The translations under genes were made by a program, and so were the position numbers. A stretch of DNA of 64,000 nt from Molanna angustata (Eukaryota; Arthropoda; Insecta; Trichoptera; Molannidae), in assembly GCA_963576475.1 (NCBI GenBank), contig OY754975.1:16019469-16083468 (forward strand), written 5' to 3'. Positions 1 to 25,395 of this stretch are shown in pieces. The notes beneath the pieces are model-generated. The model was not told the origin of the DNA and searched no databases. It saw only the letters and a list, made by a program, of their open reading frames with translations. How positions within the stretch are numbered: the stretch's first letter is position 1; every line of letters starts with the position of its first letter.

Positions 1-40
1 CTTCTCTTCTTCCTGCACGTTCCTCGAGATCATCACCCAT
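1..40 (-). CDS. N-terminal start of an unidentified gene (partial, runs off the window)
   Basis: Read on the minus strand, an ATG at 40-38 in good start context (gtagccATGG) opens a frame MGDDLEERAGRRE that stays open to the window edge. The leader in front of it is GC-rich like other gene starts here. Only 13 codons are visible, acidic then basic, so no family can be named. A longer upstream frame (about 81 codons, 329-84) ends before this ATG and would act as an upstream ORF if the leader is unspliced. The gene would run away from TMEM19, head to head. The call rests on context, base composition and an open frame; it could instead be untranslated leader. Confidence 0.4.
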   Translation of the reverse strand, partial: MGDDLEERAGRRE

Positions 41-430
41 GGCTACCTCCGTGCTATAAGGCAACTATATGACAGCGCATGCTTCACCTCAGCGACAAAG
101 GTAGCAGGCCAGCTGGGAGCCTCATTGGAGGTGAACTGACGTCCCAGATGACACTGAAAGCCCCTAGTGTTTCAATCCGAGAGCCGCCACGTTCCCTGCT
201 ACGGTGGCCTAACACTGCGCCCTGCTGCGACGTTTTGATGGCTTCATTTTGGTTCCGTAGCACCTGCAGCGCCCATACGCGTGACGGCACGCAGCATCCA
301 AATACAGCGGCCACCGAGACGCACTTCAACCGAAGATGGCGTCACCTCAAGCCATCCTTCCACCACGAATGTCGAATACCAAAAGAGCGCGCTGACTGCA
401 AGCTTTCACCGCTCACATAACCGCAGCGCT
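41..430 (-). promoter_or_regulatory. GC-rich leader/promoter island of the left-edge gene
   Basis: This stretch is clearly richer in G+C and CpG than the AT-rich DNA that follows it. On the minus strand it contains several ATGs before the candidate start at 40, including one opening an 81-codon frame (329-84). The most economical reading is a 5' UTR plus promoter-proximal DNA. No TATA box was identified. Confidence 0.4.
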
Positions 431-1090
431 ATTCTCTCCTTGCTACTAGTACTAATTTAATTCATTCGCTAGCTAATAATTTTGCCGTGAATAAATTGGA
501 AATTGAAATTATACTACAATCGATTATGTTTTGATTGTTATCCAAGCTATAATATTGTGTTTTTTTTATATAAAATTCTATGCTTTAGAATTTTACGTAA
601 GATATCTATAGATTTTGAGCTGTCATGCCTGTCATTTTTTGCGTATTTTATTTTATTTAACTTTGATATTTGACATATTCTAACAATTTTAATTGCAATC
701 TATACTATTTTCATTATATTTGTTGCATTAATTTATGTGAGATAACAGTACAAACGAATTCCTTGAAAAAATCTCAATAAATAACAATTTGTAAGTAAAA
801 CCAAATTAAACGATGTTAGGTTAAACCAGGTTAAACTTAGACTGCTTGAAGGTTAACTATTTACCAAGTCATAATGTTATTGCTATTTTGTTCATAGTAT
901 ATCTCATATGTAAACATACTAGTGATGAAATAATTCATATACGATAACTTATTTGATTTACAACAATCCAAAATTGTGACATGACACGAAAAAAGTAGGT
1001 TCGTTTAACTAAAAATATGTCATTTATATTTCTTGCTTCGGCGTATTTACTTAAATATATGCAAAGTAAAGAGCATCTTGTTTGTTACAG
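431..1090. promoter_or_regulatory. Probable shared (bidirectional) promoter interval
   Basis: An AT-rich stretch with no coding frame lies between the left-edge minus-strand leader and the first TMEM19 coding exon. Divergent gene starts less than 1 kb apart imply a shared regulatory interval. A gtttgttacag acceptor ends at 1090, so the TMEM19 coding exon may be preceded by a spliced non-coding exon in this interval. A short run of ggttaaac-type words occurs at about 815-855. Start sites cannot be placed from sequence alone. Confidence 0.35.
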
Positions 1091-1107
1091 ATCTGATATT
1101 TTCGAAT

Positions 1108-13705
<12,598 letters not shown>

Positions 13706-16061
13706 CTAATTTCAATATTTATTTAAAATGTTATGATATTATTTTTTTTTGTTCGACTTATTATCGACGTTATTTATTTTTTAAAACTACTGAGAATTTT
13801 TTTAAGATCGCACAGGCACTGATACTTTTTAGCTAGTTATACCTCCCTTCTTGTAGAAGTGGTGGGGGTCCGTCCTGCTATACATTTTGTACGACTTGAC
13901 TAGCATGAATCAGGAACGACATAAGCAACAATATGATTTATAGTTTTTTTTTATGTCTAAATTTATCCGCCTGAATTTTAGCATATGAGAAATGTCAAAA
14001 AGTTGACTGCATTTATACGGGACTCATTACGTCACACCGCGCGGATAAAATACTTTAATTCACGGTCGCCCGTTGATTATAGACGTTTTTGTACTCTGAA
14101 ACGAATCAGAATAGGACATACTGTATAGATTTTGTATGGGCCACTATAAAAAATTACTTAAATCTGACAGTCGCAGGTTCTTACACGAATAGAAATGGGC
14201 TCCATAAAAATTAATATCAAATTATAGCCATTACATTTCTTGTCCTTGTATCTCATGTCCTTCTCATACATTCTATGGTAGTTCTCTAATTTATATAAAC
14301 GAAATATAAAATGCCTGCAAAAAATTTCAGACATATCTAGTCTATTCTACAATTCAATCTCATAAAATCACTCCTCTTCAATACAAAAATTGTAATCACA
14401 ATAACTTATTTTGTTTTATCACCAATGAAAAAGTACAAACCTTATGTAACACTACACAGGCATTATAAGAAAATCATAACTAGCTATTTTTAAGAACAGT
14501 AGTACAATTGTTGTAATTTTGTCTATTAACTGAATACTTTGGTTGTGTGAAAATGTTTGTAGTGTTAAGGAAATTAAAAAAAAATAACATCTTTAGTCGA
14601 CTTAATTCTGGTTGTCAGACATCTTTGTCCTCCATATTATTATTCCTTTATATCTACTTAATACTTTTCAAACCAGATTATTTATTCTTCATTGAAGGTC
14701 ATTTTTTATTAATTTAATTTCACATACTCTATAAATCAATTCACTTAAATAGTATCATTCAAATTTGTTGTATGCTTTTTGATTCAAGATAAAAAAACTC
14801 TGTTTCAAAATGTCTTTAAGTGGTTTTCATGACGATTTAGAGCTCTTTTTTTTTAGCTACTACTGCACTATAATATTGAATAACTGGTTTCTATATTAAT
14901 TTTTTTTGTAATAAAGCCATTGTTTCATTTTTTGTTATATGATAAGAAAAATACTTGATCATTGATGCGGAAAAAATATTGTACAATTTAAGATTATTGT
15001 AGTTTATTAAGTTAAAAATACATAATCTAGAAATTACATTCCATTTATTAAAGTAAATAATATGTAATTTTGTTACATATATTACATAATATTAGTTTAT
15101 ACTTAATGTAAAAAAGGTAAATGTGTTGAATGATATTTTAAAAACTTAGTCTTATTCGTGATATTTGCTTATACTGTGGTAAAAACATAAAATACAGTAT
15201 AAGCACTTATATTCTTGACTATTCATAATAGCATTTATATAGTAATATAACAATAACATTGCTATGTTACTGTCTGAACTGACAATGCTATGTTACTGTC
15301 TGAACTGACATTTGTCGATGTTTTGAAAAAAAAAAAAAAAAAACAACGCTCTTATCTCTTATCTTGGAGGAGTAAATATGACATATAGTGTTTGGGGTTT
15401 ATTTTCATCTTTTATTTCGTGAATATCATTATTTAGATATTTATATGAAACACTGTAGCGAAAACTGAAGCAATAATGAAACATTGGGTTACCTTATATT
15501 ATTATAGTCTACTCAAATGATATTTTTTGTAATTTTGATTATGTTATATTAAGACGCGAAACAATATGTTTGATCATATTTATAATTATCTGTTGCTTTA
15601 TTAATTTGTGAATGTCAAAAATAATTGACATGTAATGCGGCCATCGGCAACATTCAGGAATTATCGGAAATGTTCGGCCTGTATACTCTTCTTATATTGT
15701 TGTTAAAACAACCTGAGACGTGTTTATCCTATATAGGCGTAATATAGCCGTTATAATAGCATTATTGCTTTATATATGTTATTATGAATAGAGATTTTCA
15801 GTACTGTTGTTATACACTATTTTAAACATAACATAAGTCATTATGAATAAGACTGTTATATTTACTGTACCAGTTTTGGGTACATGATTATAGTTTAATC
15901 TTATGTTTATCACAAAATATATGACAAGGTAAACAATTATATATATTCAACTGATTCTGACATTATATTAATTAATTTGTTTACAATTATCTATCAACTT
16001 AAAAGATTATGTTTGAATGGTGTGTTGGTATCTGCAGGATAATTTGTTTCTCACAATAAAA
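13706..16061. other. TMEM19 3' UTR and intergenic DNA
   Basis: AT-rich DNA with no supported frame. It contains a 27-base tandem duplication (gctatgttactgtctgaact with its continuation, about 15258-15311), followed by a poly-A run at 15328-15344. No further gene is visible. Confidence 0.6.
14910..14915 (+). terminator. Possible TMEM19 polyadenylation signal
   Basis: An AATAAA occurs about 1.2 kb after the stop codon and is followed by T-rich DNA. Other AATAAA words occur nearby, so this is only the most reasonable candidate. Confidence 0.3.
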
Positions 16062-16345
16062 AACTTAGGCTTAGCTTAGAATAGTGCTTTCACTATTTTC
16101 TATTATCATCGTTTTCGGATGTCCCATAAGAGACGGGTAATTGAAAATAAAACAGGCAACAATAACATCTCACCTAAATTAGCAATGTGGTTCACCCAAC
16201 CATTCTGAATATTGTCTTTTTAGGTGTTCTGAGGCTGATGTGTGTGTGATACATGCATGTGTCATGCTTTTTTTTTTTAGATAATACACAACTGTCGCTG
16301 GTTACTCCACATTGTAGGATTTTCATGATTGTATTTATGTATGTT
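16062..16345 (+). mobile_element. SINE-like element, family 3 (long copy)
   Basis: It is colinear with the 10747-11082 insertion from ttagaatagtgctt through acgggtaatt(g)aaaat, aggcaacaataacatct and the tail ggttactccacattgtagga. It is more diverged and its simple-repeat tail is (tatg)n-like. Confidence 0.75.
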
Positions 16346-16371
16346 TGTATGTACAATAATAAAACTAGTAT

Positions 16372-16989
16372 GGGCCGGTATTACAGTCTCAGTTTAAGAG
16401 CTAAACTCAAGTTTTACAAAAATATAGTGTATTACAGTGTCCGTTTAGGCCTAATCGTCCCTCAAATACGTCACTAAAATGACAAATATTTAACTCAACG
16501 TTTCTGGCGGATTAAGTACTTAACGGTGAGTCAACTGTCATTTGCTAGGCAACGCGTGTAGTTTGAGTTTCTATCACTAGAGGCGTTAGGCAACGAGTGT
16601 AGTTTCAGTGTTCTATCACTAGAGGCGTTAATTGTATGGATGGTGGCGCCACACAACAAAACAAACTGACAGCCATATTGAAACGAATATGGGCATTTAA
16701 AAGCATTATTGTGGTGAAAAAAATTAAATTTACCATGTTGTATAAATTGGATAATAAAACAATAGTATTTCAAGTGGTAGCGTCCCGTTTTGTAGTTCGT
16801 ATTATTTGAGGTTATTTAAAATTTGACAGATAAGAACCACAGAAAAAAGTAAAATATGTCTATAATTGAAGATTTAGTAACTGACATGTCATATTGCACT
16901 GTAATACGGAAATTGATTCAATCTCCCCTTAACATTAATCCTGAGTTTAACAAACTCAATGACTTGAGGGCCGACTGTAATACCGGGCC
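16372..16989. mobile_element. PIF/Harbinger-like MITE
   Basis: The ends are inverted: GGGCCGGTATTACAGT on the left and ACTGTAATACCGGGCC on the right. A three-base TAT lies on each side (16369-16371 and 16990-16992), giving a 618-bp element. Short target duplications and GGGCC(C)GG-type ends fit PIF/Harbinger. The inside contains two ~40-bp direct copies (about 16551-16629) of an aggcaacg-gtgtagttt-ctatcactagaggcgtta motif. A short + strand frame that runs across the right end is not considered a gene. Confidence 0.75.
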
Positions 16990-17310
16990 TATATATGACA
17001 ATCTCACATCAACTCAACTAAAGTGTGTTTCATTTAAAAATGCACTTCGTGGTTTAGTTTGGATTTGGTGTTGTTATACCTTAAAAACAGGATATTCACT
17101 ACAATAAGGGATTTTTTCTTCTTCATTTGTATAAGTTATTTTTGATAAAACTGCACTAATTGAAAAAAAATAAGTTGGTTTTCTATAAAATAACTATAGA
17201 CGAAATGTATCATATTTAACTCAGATTGTTTTCTTTCAAAATTCTTCATTATTAAGTTATGTGAGATAAGAGGAACTTAATTTGACAATATGACAACATT
17301 ATTCAGTTTA

Positions 17311-17336
17311 TCTGACTGACTGACTGACTGACTGAC
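17311..17336. repeat. (TGAC)n microsatellite
   Basis: About six tandem tgac units occur in intergenic DNA. Confidence 0.9.
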
Positions 17337-17437
17337 AAACAGAATTGTAGAATATCTATTTATAAGAGAATAGACATAGAATTAGATATGTACATATTCA
17401 TAAGCAGTCTATAAATAATCTATCTTCGTCTTTATTC

Positions 17438-17572
17438 AGGGGGGCGAGTCCCGTCAAACGGTGAAATCAAAACCCTAACGATTACCCATATCATGGATAT
17501 ATAAAAATCCATGATATATCAAAAGGGTTTTATTTCACTATTTGACTAGACTTGCTACCCAGTTTTGTTGAC
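17438..17572. mobile_element. Small foldback MITE, family F (copy 1)
   Basis: The left end ggggggcgagtcccgtcaaac pairs imperfectly with tttgactagacttgctaccc at the right. A central inverted repeat surrounds atcatggatata. Sister copies lie at 29432-29580 and 59067-59232. Confidence 0.75.
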
Positions 17573-17955
17573 TTTTTTTTCTACACTGAATCACTTCTTT
17601 TTTTTTTACACTGACAGGCAGGCAGGATTTTTTTTATTAAAAAATGTAGTGAATGCATGAAGGTATAAGTGAATGACTCATTAATTTATGTATAGTAGAC
17701 GATGAATGAAAACAAATTGAATGCTGTTAAGATAAAATCAATAAGAATATAATACAGCAAAAATGATGAAGTCAAAACAAATTAAACTAAGCACGAACGT
17801 CCAATGAATAAGTAGGTATACAATTCTAAAGCGTATAATGGTCAGTATGAAAAACTGGCATTAAAATTGTAAGTTCCTAAACATTTTTCCTCATAGACCA
17901 TTCATTTACAGATGTATTTTGTTTTGTGCCTGCTTGTACTGGATTTTCTTTACTT

Positions 17956-20019
17956 TTAAGAGGGTGACTGCTGCCAACGTACCTATTTTTACTCTCCACA
18001 CTATGGAATAGGGGAGAGTCATGATTTCGCAAAATTTAAGCGTATTTTTTTTACATCAATTTCTCAATGGGTATCATGTAGAGAATGCACACTATGAGTT
18101 TCGTCGTGATGTGTTTGTGTGTATGGCGTATACGCTGTACGCCGTACGCCGTAGCATTTATCTTTTCATTTTGATATACCATCATTATTACTAAACGAAT
18201 CATTTTGAAAAAAATTACCTAGTTAGTTCGGATATTAATAAAGAGAAATATACCTTAACTTTTTGATTATGTTCTGTATATATTCTTGTAGGAAAATAAT
18301 AAGCATACCCCGATTTTAGACATTTATTTTAAATTTCTAAAAAAATATAAGGTATAGAGCAATATTTTTTTTTATAAATTAAAGAAGAACAAAATACCTG
18401 GAAAAATATGATATGACGTAGCATTAACGCATCAGGTTAAGTCAATAAACCAAAAAAACTTTTATTACGTAATGGCGCTGAATAGAAAATAAATGTTTTT
18501 TAAGTTTATTTACTAAACCTGAAGCATTAATGCAACGTCACATCATATTTTTCTAGATATTTATGTCTTCTTTAATTTAAAAAAAAATATATTACTCTAC
18601 GCCTTATAGTTTATTAAAAATATATTTTATTTTTTATTTTATTTTATTTATTAACCAAACAAACATACAGTCATTACAGAATATATTAAAAAGACTAAAA
18701 AAATAATTACACATTATAAACCATTTCAGTTTGCGGATAGTTACATAGTGCAGTGTTAACAAATTTATGCTCATTTATTATGGAAAGTTTTATGGAAAAT
18801 TTACTATGGAAAATTTATACAGTTATGGAAAGGAAGAAAAGGATAATAAATTAAGAATATTAGGGGGAAGGGAAGCTGTGGGAATCGTAGTCAAATTGAA
18901 CCAAGCAGAAACCAGTTATCGCGAGCCTAGAAGGGCGTCTGATATGGCACTTTTATATTTAGTTTTAGAGTGTCTAAATATGTCGACTGTCTTAAAAAAG
19001 TTATTATAAATATTGCATGCTCTTTGAAAGAAGGAGTTTTGGGTATAATTGGTCCTACAAAGGGGAAGTCTAAAAGTTACGGATGATCTGGTATAACGAG
19101 AGGGACAATTAAAGGGGAGACTCCCAACTAGAGACTCAGAGTCAACGGCACCATCAATGATTTTATGTAAATATATCATGTCTGCAATTGTGCGTCTATT
19201 TTCTAAAGTTGTTAATTTATGATGACGAGCTGAGAGAGCTTTATCATCAAAGGCTAAACGACATCTGTAATCAAGGTGTTTCAAAAATTTATTTTGTATT
19301 TTCTCCAATCTTTCTACATAAGTTATATACTGGGGGTTCCAGACAATTGAGGCATATTCAAGATATGGACGAACATATGTAAAATACAATGATTTTAATG
19401 TATCGGTTGACTCAAATGGTTTCGATATTCTCAATATATAACCTAGTTGCCTGAATGCTTTTTCCGCAATGTTATCAATATGTGCTCTTAATAGCATTTT
19501 TGCATCAAGAGTTATTCCCAGGTCTCTCACCACCTCGCTTCTTTTCAAAGGAACATTATTTATCATATAATTATAGGGTATAAGATTATTAGAGCGCGTG
19601 AACGATATACAGACACATTTGGAGATATTCAAATAAAGTTGGTTATTTTGGCAATACATGTGCAAACGATTCAAATCTGCCTGCATATTTTCACTATCTC
19701 TTAAGCTAATTATTTTACTGAAAATTTTTATATCATCAGCATAAACAAGGAATTTGCTGTGTTTGAAACACTTTTGAATGTCATTGATATAGAGGATAAA
19801 CAGTATTGGACCAACGTTTATATGATAAACGTTGAAAATCGGGGTATATTATTATTTTTCTACAAGAATTTATACAGAACATTATCAAAAAGTTAAGGTA
19901 TATTTTTGTTTATTAATATCCAAAATATCTAAATTATTTTTTTCAAAACGATTTGATAAGAAATAATGATGGTATATCAAATTGAAAAATAGGTACGTTG
20001 GCAGCAGTCCCCCCCTTAA
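17956..20019. mobile_element. Foldback element with TTAA at both ends and a LINE inside
   Basis: TTAA at 17956-17959 is followed by a terminal segment gactgctgccaacgtaccta. Its reverse complement ends just before TTAA at 20016-20019. Farther in, about 120 bp are also inverted (gatataccatcattatta ... caagaatttatacagaacat ... aaaatcgggg). A second palindrome lies at about 18345-18615. The left arm carries about 180 bp (18000-18170) missing from the right arm. TTAA targets are used by piggyBac-like elements, but the termini do not show the usual CCC start, so the class is left open. No transposase is present. Confidence 0.7.
18622..19835 (-). mobile_element. 5'-truncated LINE with reverse-transcriptase C-terminal half
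   Basis: On the minus strand a frame of ~300 codons is open. It includes upstream residues PILFILYINDIQK, a YADDIKIFS catalytic box at about 19740-19715, then DLGITLDAKM, AFRQLGYILR, YVRPYLEYASIVW and RLEKIQNKFLK, and ends at 18916. These are the thumb and C-terminal motifs of Jockey/CR1-like elements. The 3' UTR ends in a (tttta)n-like run (on +) at about 18620-18650. The frame is intact to the truncation point, so the insertion is fairly young. It interrupts the foldback element at 17956-20019. Confidence 0.85.
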
Positions 20020-21761
20020 AGCTATTAATCTAAATGGTAGTTTTAGAAGAATATAATATATTTTGTGCTCAAATATAATAAAAAAAGATGGATCTATGTT
20101 AAGTATTGCATGTACATTGGGAAAGAAATGAATGTTTTTGTGTACTATATAATCAGACATTACATTATTAATTTTACATAATTATATACTAAATTCTCCA
20201 TGAAATTATCGCTTTTATTGATTTTTTTTTTAATAAAATGTAAGTATTTTCAGAACATGGTTGTATTTTAATTTTGAAATATGTATGTTTATGTTGTTTA
20301 TAAGTATTGGTGCATGAAGGTATACCTAACACTATTTTAGTGCATGAAAGTATATCGATGTTTGTATAAAAATATTCAAGTCTGTATCGTAAGAAATAGT
20401 GAAGTTATTCATTACTCCCAAGACTCCATCCTTAACTCTTAAATGGAGATCATAATATATTTTTATACCTACTTTTTTTTGTTTAATATTTACTAAACAT
20501 GTGCTATAATAAAAAAAATATATAGAAAGAAATTTCATCTAGCAATAAATCCGTCCTGTGAATTTTTAATTTTAAAATTATTAAAAACAATAAAATATTA
20601 TGAATAATATTAATCAATGGTACTTAGATTTTTTTTTAAATTATCTCTTGTTATTGTATTAAGTTAATAGGTATTAATATATTGGTATGTACATATTTTT
20701 TATTCCTCTCTGTTTTTGTTTATTTGTTTTTATGTATTTATCACATACCTATGTTTTTTATTTTGTATAATACATAAAAGGCATTTAAGCCGAATACTGT
20801 TATAAGTATAGAAATAAATTCATAACTTCTCTTCACAGAATCAGCCGATAAAACTATTGTGTGAAAGTATTTCAAAAATCATACCCACCATAAAGAAAAT
20901 TTATCATTGTAAGAACATAATAATGTGTATCGAAACACCTCACTCATACTTGCATAATTTTTCAACAAATTATAATCTATTTATATCATTATTTTGTCCA
21001 TGAATATTTGTATATTTAAAATTGACCATTTTAAACATAAAAGGTAATGAGCTTATTAACTTAATATTGAGGCATGTGTACATTGTATCTAAAATTATAT
21101 TTTGTAATAGGTTTATACATAATATTGGAATTGAAATAAACCTAACATAAAACTTTGGTGTTTTTTTTATATTTTAATTAAATGTTGTTGTTTTAATAAA
21201 GAAGAATTTTCATATAATGTATTTTTTTCCATTTGTTTATGTACATAAACAAATACAGGGGATTCTTTACTTTTATGTGTTCATCTTTCCTACAATTTGG
21301 TATTTCATACATTTTGTCAATAATGTTAAAACTATTAAAATTCATGTAGTGTTATTTTCTGTCTGTTATAAATCATGAATATATTTATTTGATATTATGT
21401 TTTTTTCTATTTTCATCATCACTATCAATTCTGTAATGATATTATATCTAATCATCAAAATGATTTGCTTTGGAAGAGACTGCTCTCAAATAATATCTAC
21501 TTCTTTCTTTTGTGGCAGATTCCCTTTACGTTTTCCTCTTCATTTTCTGGTATAATAATATCAACAGCTATGTTATATTGCTTAACACATCCTGATATAT
21601 TCCTACATAAGTGAACAATAATAACCTTATGACAAGTATGCGAGAATCACACATGTTTATTCCTTCTCTGTTACGAATTGGAACAAACAAAAATTACTTC
21701 TTTCAAACACCTTCTTGTTATTAATTAACAAAGCATGATAAATTTTAATTTATATGATGCT
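20020..21761. other. AT-rich intergenic DNA, nothing identified
   Basis: No coding frame, RNA gene or recognised repeat could be supported; the DNA is poly-A/T-rich with simple runs. Confidence 0.6.
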
Positions 21762-22030
21762 CTTTTACAATGAGCATCATATAGATTAAACTTATCTATC
21801 AATATTACTTTATGGAATTCTATTTAAAATTTTAATTATTATTAAAAATATTTTTTTTACAATGAGCATCATATAAATTAAACTTATCAACCAATATTCT
21901 TTATGGAATTCCATTTAAAATTTTGATTATTAAATATATTTTTTTTACAATGAACATCATATAAATTAAACTTATTAACCAATATTACTTTATGGAATTC
22001 CATTTAAAATTTCAATTGTTATTAAAAATA
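21762..22030. repeat. Tandem repeat, ~90-bp unit, three copies
   Basis: Units start with acaatgagcatcatata at 21767, 21859 and (acaatgaaca) 21947, spaced 92 and 88 bp. Each continues through ttatggaatt and atttaaaattt. The first unit is preceded by its own inverted start (tatatgatgctctttt), giving a hairpin at the array edge. Confidence 0.85.
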
Positions 22031-22187
22031 AAAAAAATAGTGAACCAATTGTAAATGTGCATTGCATGAAACCCAATGAAACCAGTCATAGTCAAAATAA
22101 TAATTTAAATTGAAATATCAAAATGTTGTTTTTCATTTAATATCAATATAATTAAAATAGTCAACTATAAGTTAATGTGGCCAGGGC

Positions 22188-22310
22188 TGCATTCACAATG
22201 AGTGCACTTAGTGACACTAAGCCATTCATTATCACCGGAAACAGACTCTCGAAAGTCACTCTGTGGCATTCAAAATGAACATCGAGTGTAATCTGTAAAC
22301 TTCTGAACAC
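22188..22310. repeat. Dispersed repeat 'gcattcacaatga', copy 2
   Basis: It is a diverged copy of the segment at 9708-9835 (gggctgcattcacaatgagtgca ... gtggcattcaaaatgaacatc). It is bounded by AT-rich DNA. Confidence 0.5.
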
Positions 22311-25300
22311 AGCCTAGGATGTCCTCCAATAGATGGAAGGAAAGCTGCCAATCCACACCTGAAAGTTGAGGCAGGACTAAAAAAGAGAATGAATAACTAC
22401 GTTTTTGGTCATAATTCATATAATGTCCATTTTTTTTTAGGGAATCTTGATGAAAAGACAGGATTTTTTGAAAATGTAATTTTTATTTTCATTATTTTTT
22501 TATTTACACAGAATTCAAAATAAAAATTTACCTTAAGACATATTTTTGGCATACATCTTATTATATGAGTGTTTGTTACATTGCGTTATGAGTTTACAAA
22601 CATGTTTAAACATTATGAAATTGTTTTTTTTATCTATCAACTTAAGATAGCAAAATATGTAGATATTAATTTTAGATTCAACAAACACATCATTCATCCA
22701 ACATGTTTATAAACATACATCTTTTTTTTAATATTTATGCGTGATTATTTTACTTAAAAATATTATTTACAAAGTAATTGGAAACTGTATAAAGAAAAAA
22801 TGCAAAAAAATTCAATTATGACTTTATTCAATTTCAATGCATGTTTTCTCTTTAAAATGTCAAACTTCACACACCAATAATTTAATACAGGTAATATAAT
22901 TGATAAATAAAAAAAGGAATGCTGTTGCATAGTTATGAAGATATATGAAGCAAAATGAGATTATATGTTTAGGTATGAATATTTGTGGAATCATAAAATA
23001 CATATTTGTATGATACCATTCCACCAATCTGTAATTTCTAATTAAATTTTCACAAACATGTTAAATAATGAAGTTAGAAAAACATTTGTCTTTATAATTG
23101 GAATAATACATTTGGGATAAATAAATTACACATTTCATTAATATTCACATGGATGACATATATATATTTGTGTTATGTAATCACTTTTAAGGATATGTTT
23201 ATAGTTTATTAACTTTATTGTTTTAATTTACAAACATTTATTAACTTCTTTTTCATATAATAAAATACACTTTTATATAACAATCCAAATGTGTTTTATA
23301 GAAAAACATTTATCTGTTTCAAAATACACATTTTATTGTGGATGAAAAATATCATACACTAGATACATAACTGATATATGAAAAACTGTTTCACATAAAT
23401 AAGTAATAGAAATCACTAAATATGTATGTATTTCAATTTTCATATTTTTTTTAATATTTGAAATAAAAAAAATAAGCTATGTTGTTGTGCATACACAATT
23501 TGTCAATTTAAGTCATGAAAATAAAATATTTTTGTGCATTTGTAAAACCACATTTCTTACTCACTGAAATAAATCCGTTTTGATATATTCATCTCATTAG
23601 TTTAAATAGTAATAATTTATATTTCCTGTTCAAATATTTCTTTATTTTTGTCATTTTCTATTTGTCGTCATAAAATATATTTTATATTAAAGCAAAGGCA
23701 ATAAATACCACAATCTATAACAACAAATACATACATTTATATGCATTATTGTGAAATTTCATACTTTTGTTACCACACTTAAGGTGCTTAGAATCACTAC
23801 AGGATGAATCTACAGATCAATGTTTTGAAAAAAATAAGTCAAGGAAGAAACTACATTGGGTATTGTTCAGAAACAAATTACTTTTAAACAAAATATAAAC
23901 AAGACAATTATTTTATAATTTTTTTATTGCAAATTACATCAAATTTCAAATTGTTTTTTTTTTACAGTGTCTTAGTGAGCAAATAGTAAATATATTTATA
24001 TTAAAAAGTGAAAGAAGTCCAAAAATTAAATACAAACATATATTTATGTGAATCAAAATTGAAGTAAAAAAATATTTTTTTGTAATTCTCCCTCTGGTAA
24101 ATCCAAGCACCCGAAAAGAAAATTAATACAGTGCAAATTAAAGTAAATATTTCAAAATAAAAAAAATATATCTTTATTTTCTCAATCAACACTTGTTCTC
24201 AAATTACATAGAATATAAGACCTTGTATATGGAAAGTAATCTAGTCTTAATAACTATTGTTGGGTTATATTAATGTTCTTTATTACATGAGAATCTAAAT
24301 AAACTACTGTAAATTTTGTGACACTATTTTAGTACATAACTATTTATTTGTACAACAACATGACAATCAAAATTTAAAACAATAAAAACCGTAAGAAAGC
24401 ATACGTAACATGTTTGCCAGTACAAAATAATTGCTTGCAATGGCACGTAGTACCTACCTGAACACGTGATACACGTTAGGTTTAAAAGTAACAAACGCAC
24501 ACACATGCCAATTTTTTTTTTTCACCACACCCATGACAATAATTTTAGTAAACATCTTTCACACTACGATCATAATATTTACCACTAAAAGCAATAAAAG
24601 AATATTTAAGCTGGAGATTTGTAATTTTCATCTTGCCGTCACAAATTAAAGATTAGCAAATATTACAAGAAAATAATGATAATGTGTGCTTCTTAGAAAT
24701 GAGGAATGTTCGCCATATCATAGACAAACACACAAATATATAGTCATACATAAGTTACATACAACATAACTCTCATATACCTCATCGTATTCTACAAGGA
24801 AAATATATTTTGACTGTCATTTCAAATGTATACTTTTGTATGTTTAAAAATAAACTAATTCTACATATTTTTGTCCTCAATTGTCTTTTAACCGTTATTA
24901 TAATTAATACAATTAAAAAGTGAAATATTTTATGAAAAAAAAAATGTAAACACATGGCCTTTCCAGATCCATCATGTTACATTTTTGTATGCATACTTAA
25001 TTTTTATAAATTGTTCGATTTTATCCTCATAGCGAGACAAAAATCCTTATATTTGATGTAAATCAAATATTATTTCTGACTTGTTTATGTTTCTAAGGTA
25101 AATGTTGAAATTAATTTTGTGTTTCAAATTAAACTAAAAACAGGACAAGTGTCTTAGAATATTATAAAGGTTCTAAACATACAAAATATAAACATGTGTA
25201 TAATATTTAAATTATCCATTAAACTCACGGAGCTGTTGTCAAACTTAGAACAAAAAATAAATACTAAAAAGTATTTTTTATAGAAACAATAAATATAATA

Positions 25301-25395
25301 GATGATATAAATAATAATACTACAAGATACTAAAATTCTTATTATAAAACAGGTACAAAATTTTACTCAGCCCCACTAAAGGACCTACATGTGTT
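22311..25395. other. AT-rich intergenic DNA, nothing identified
   Basis: About 3 kb of very AT-rich DNA with no conserved frame. It ends where a LINE remnant begins. It may hold distal IP6K 3' sequence, but that gene's stop is 2.5 kb to the right. Confidence 0.55.

Noticed and set aside
16856..17107. 83-codon + strand frame starting in the Harbinger-like MITE
   Set aside because: It crosses the MITE end into flanking DNA and has no splice or family support.
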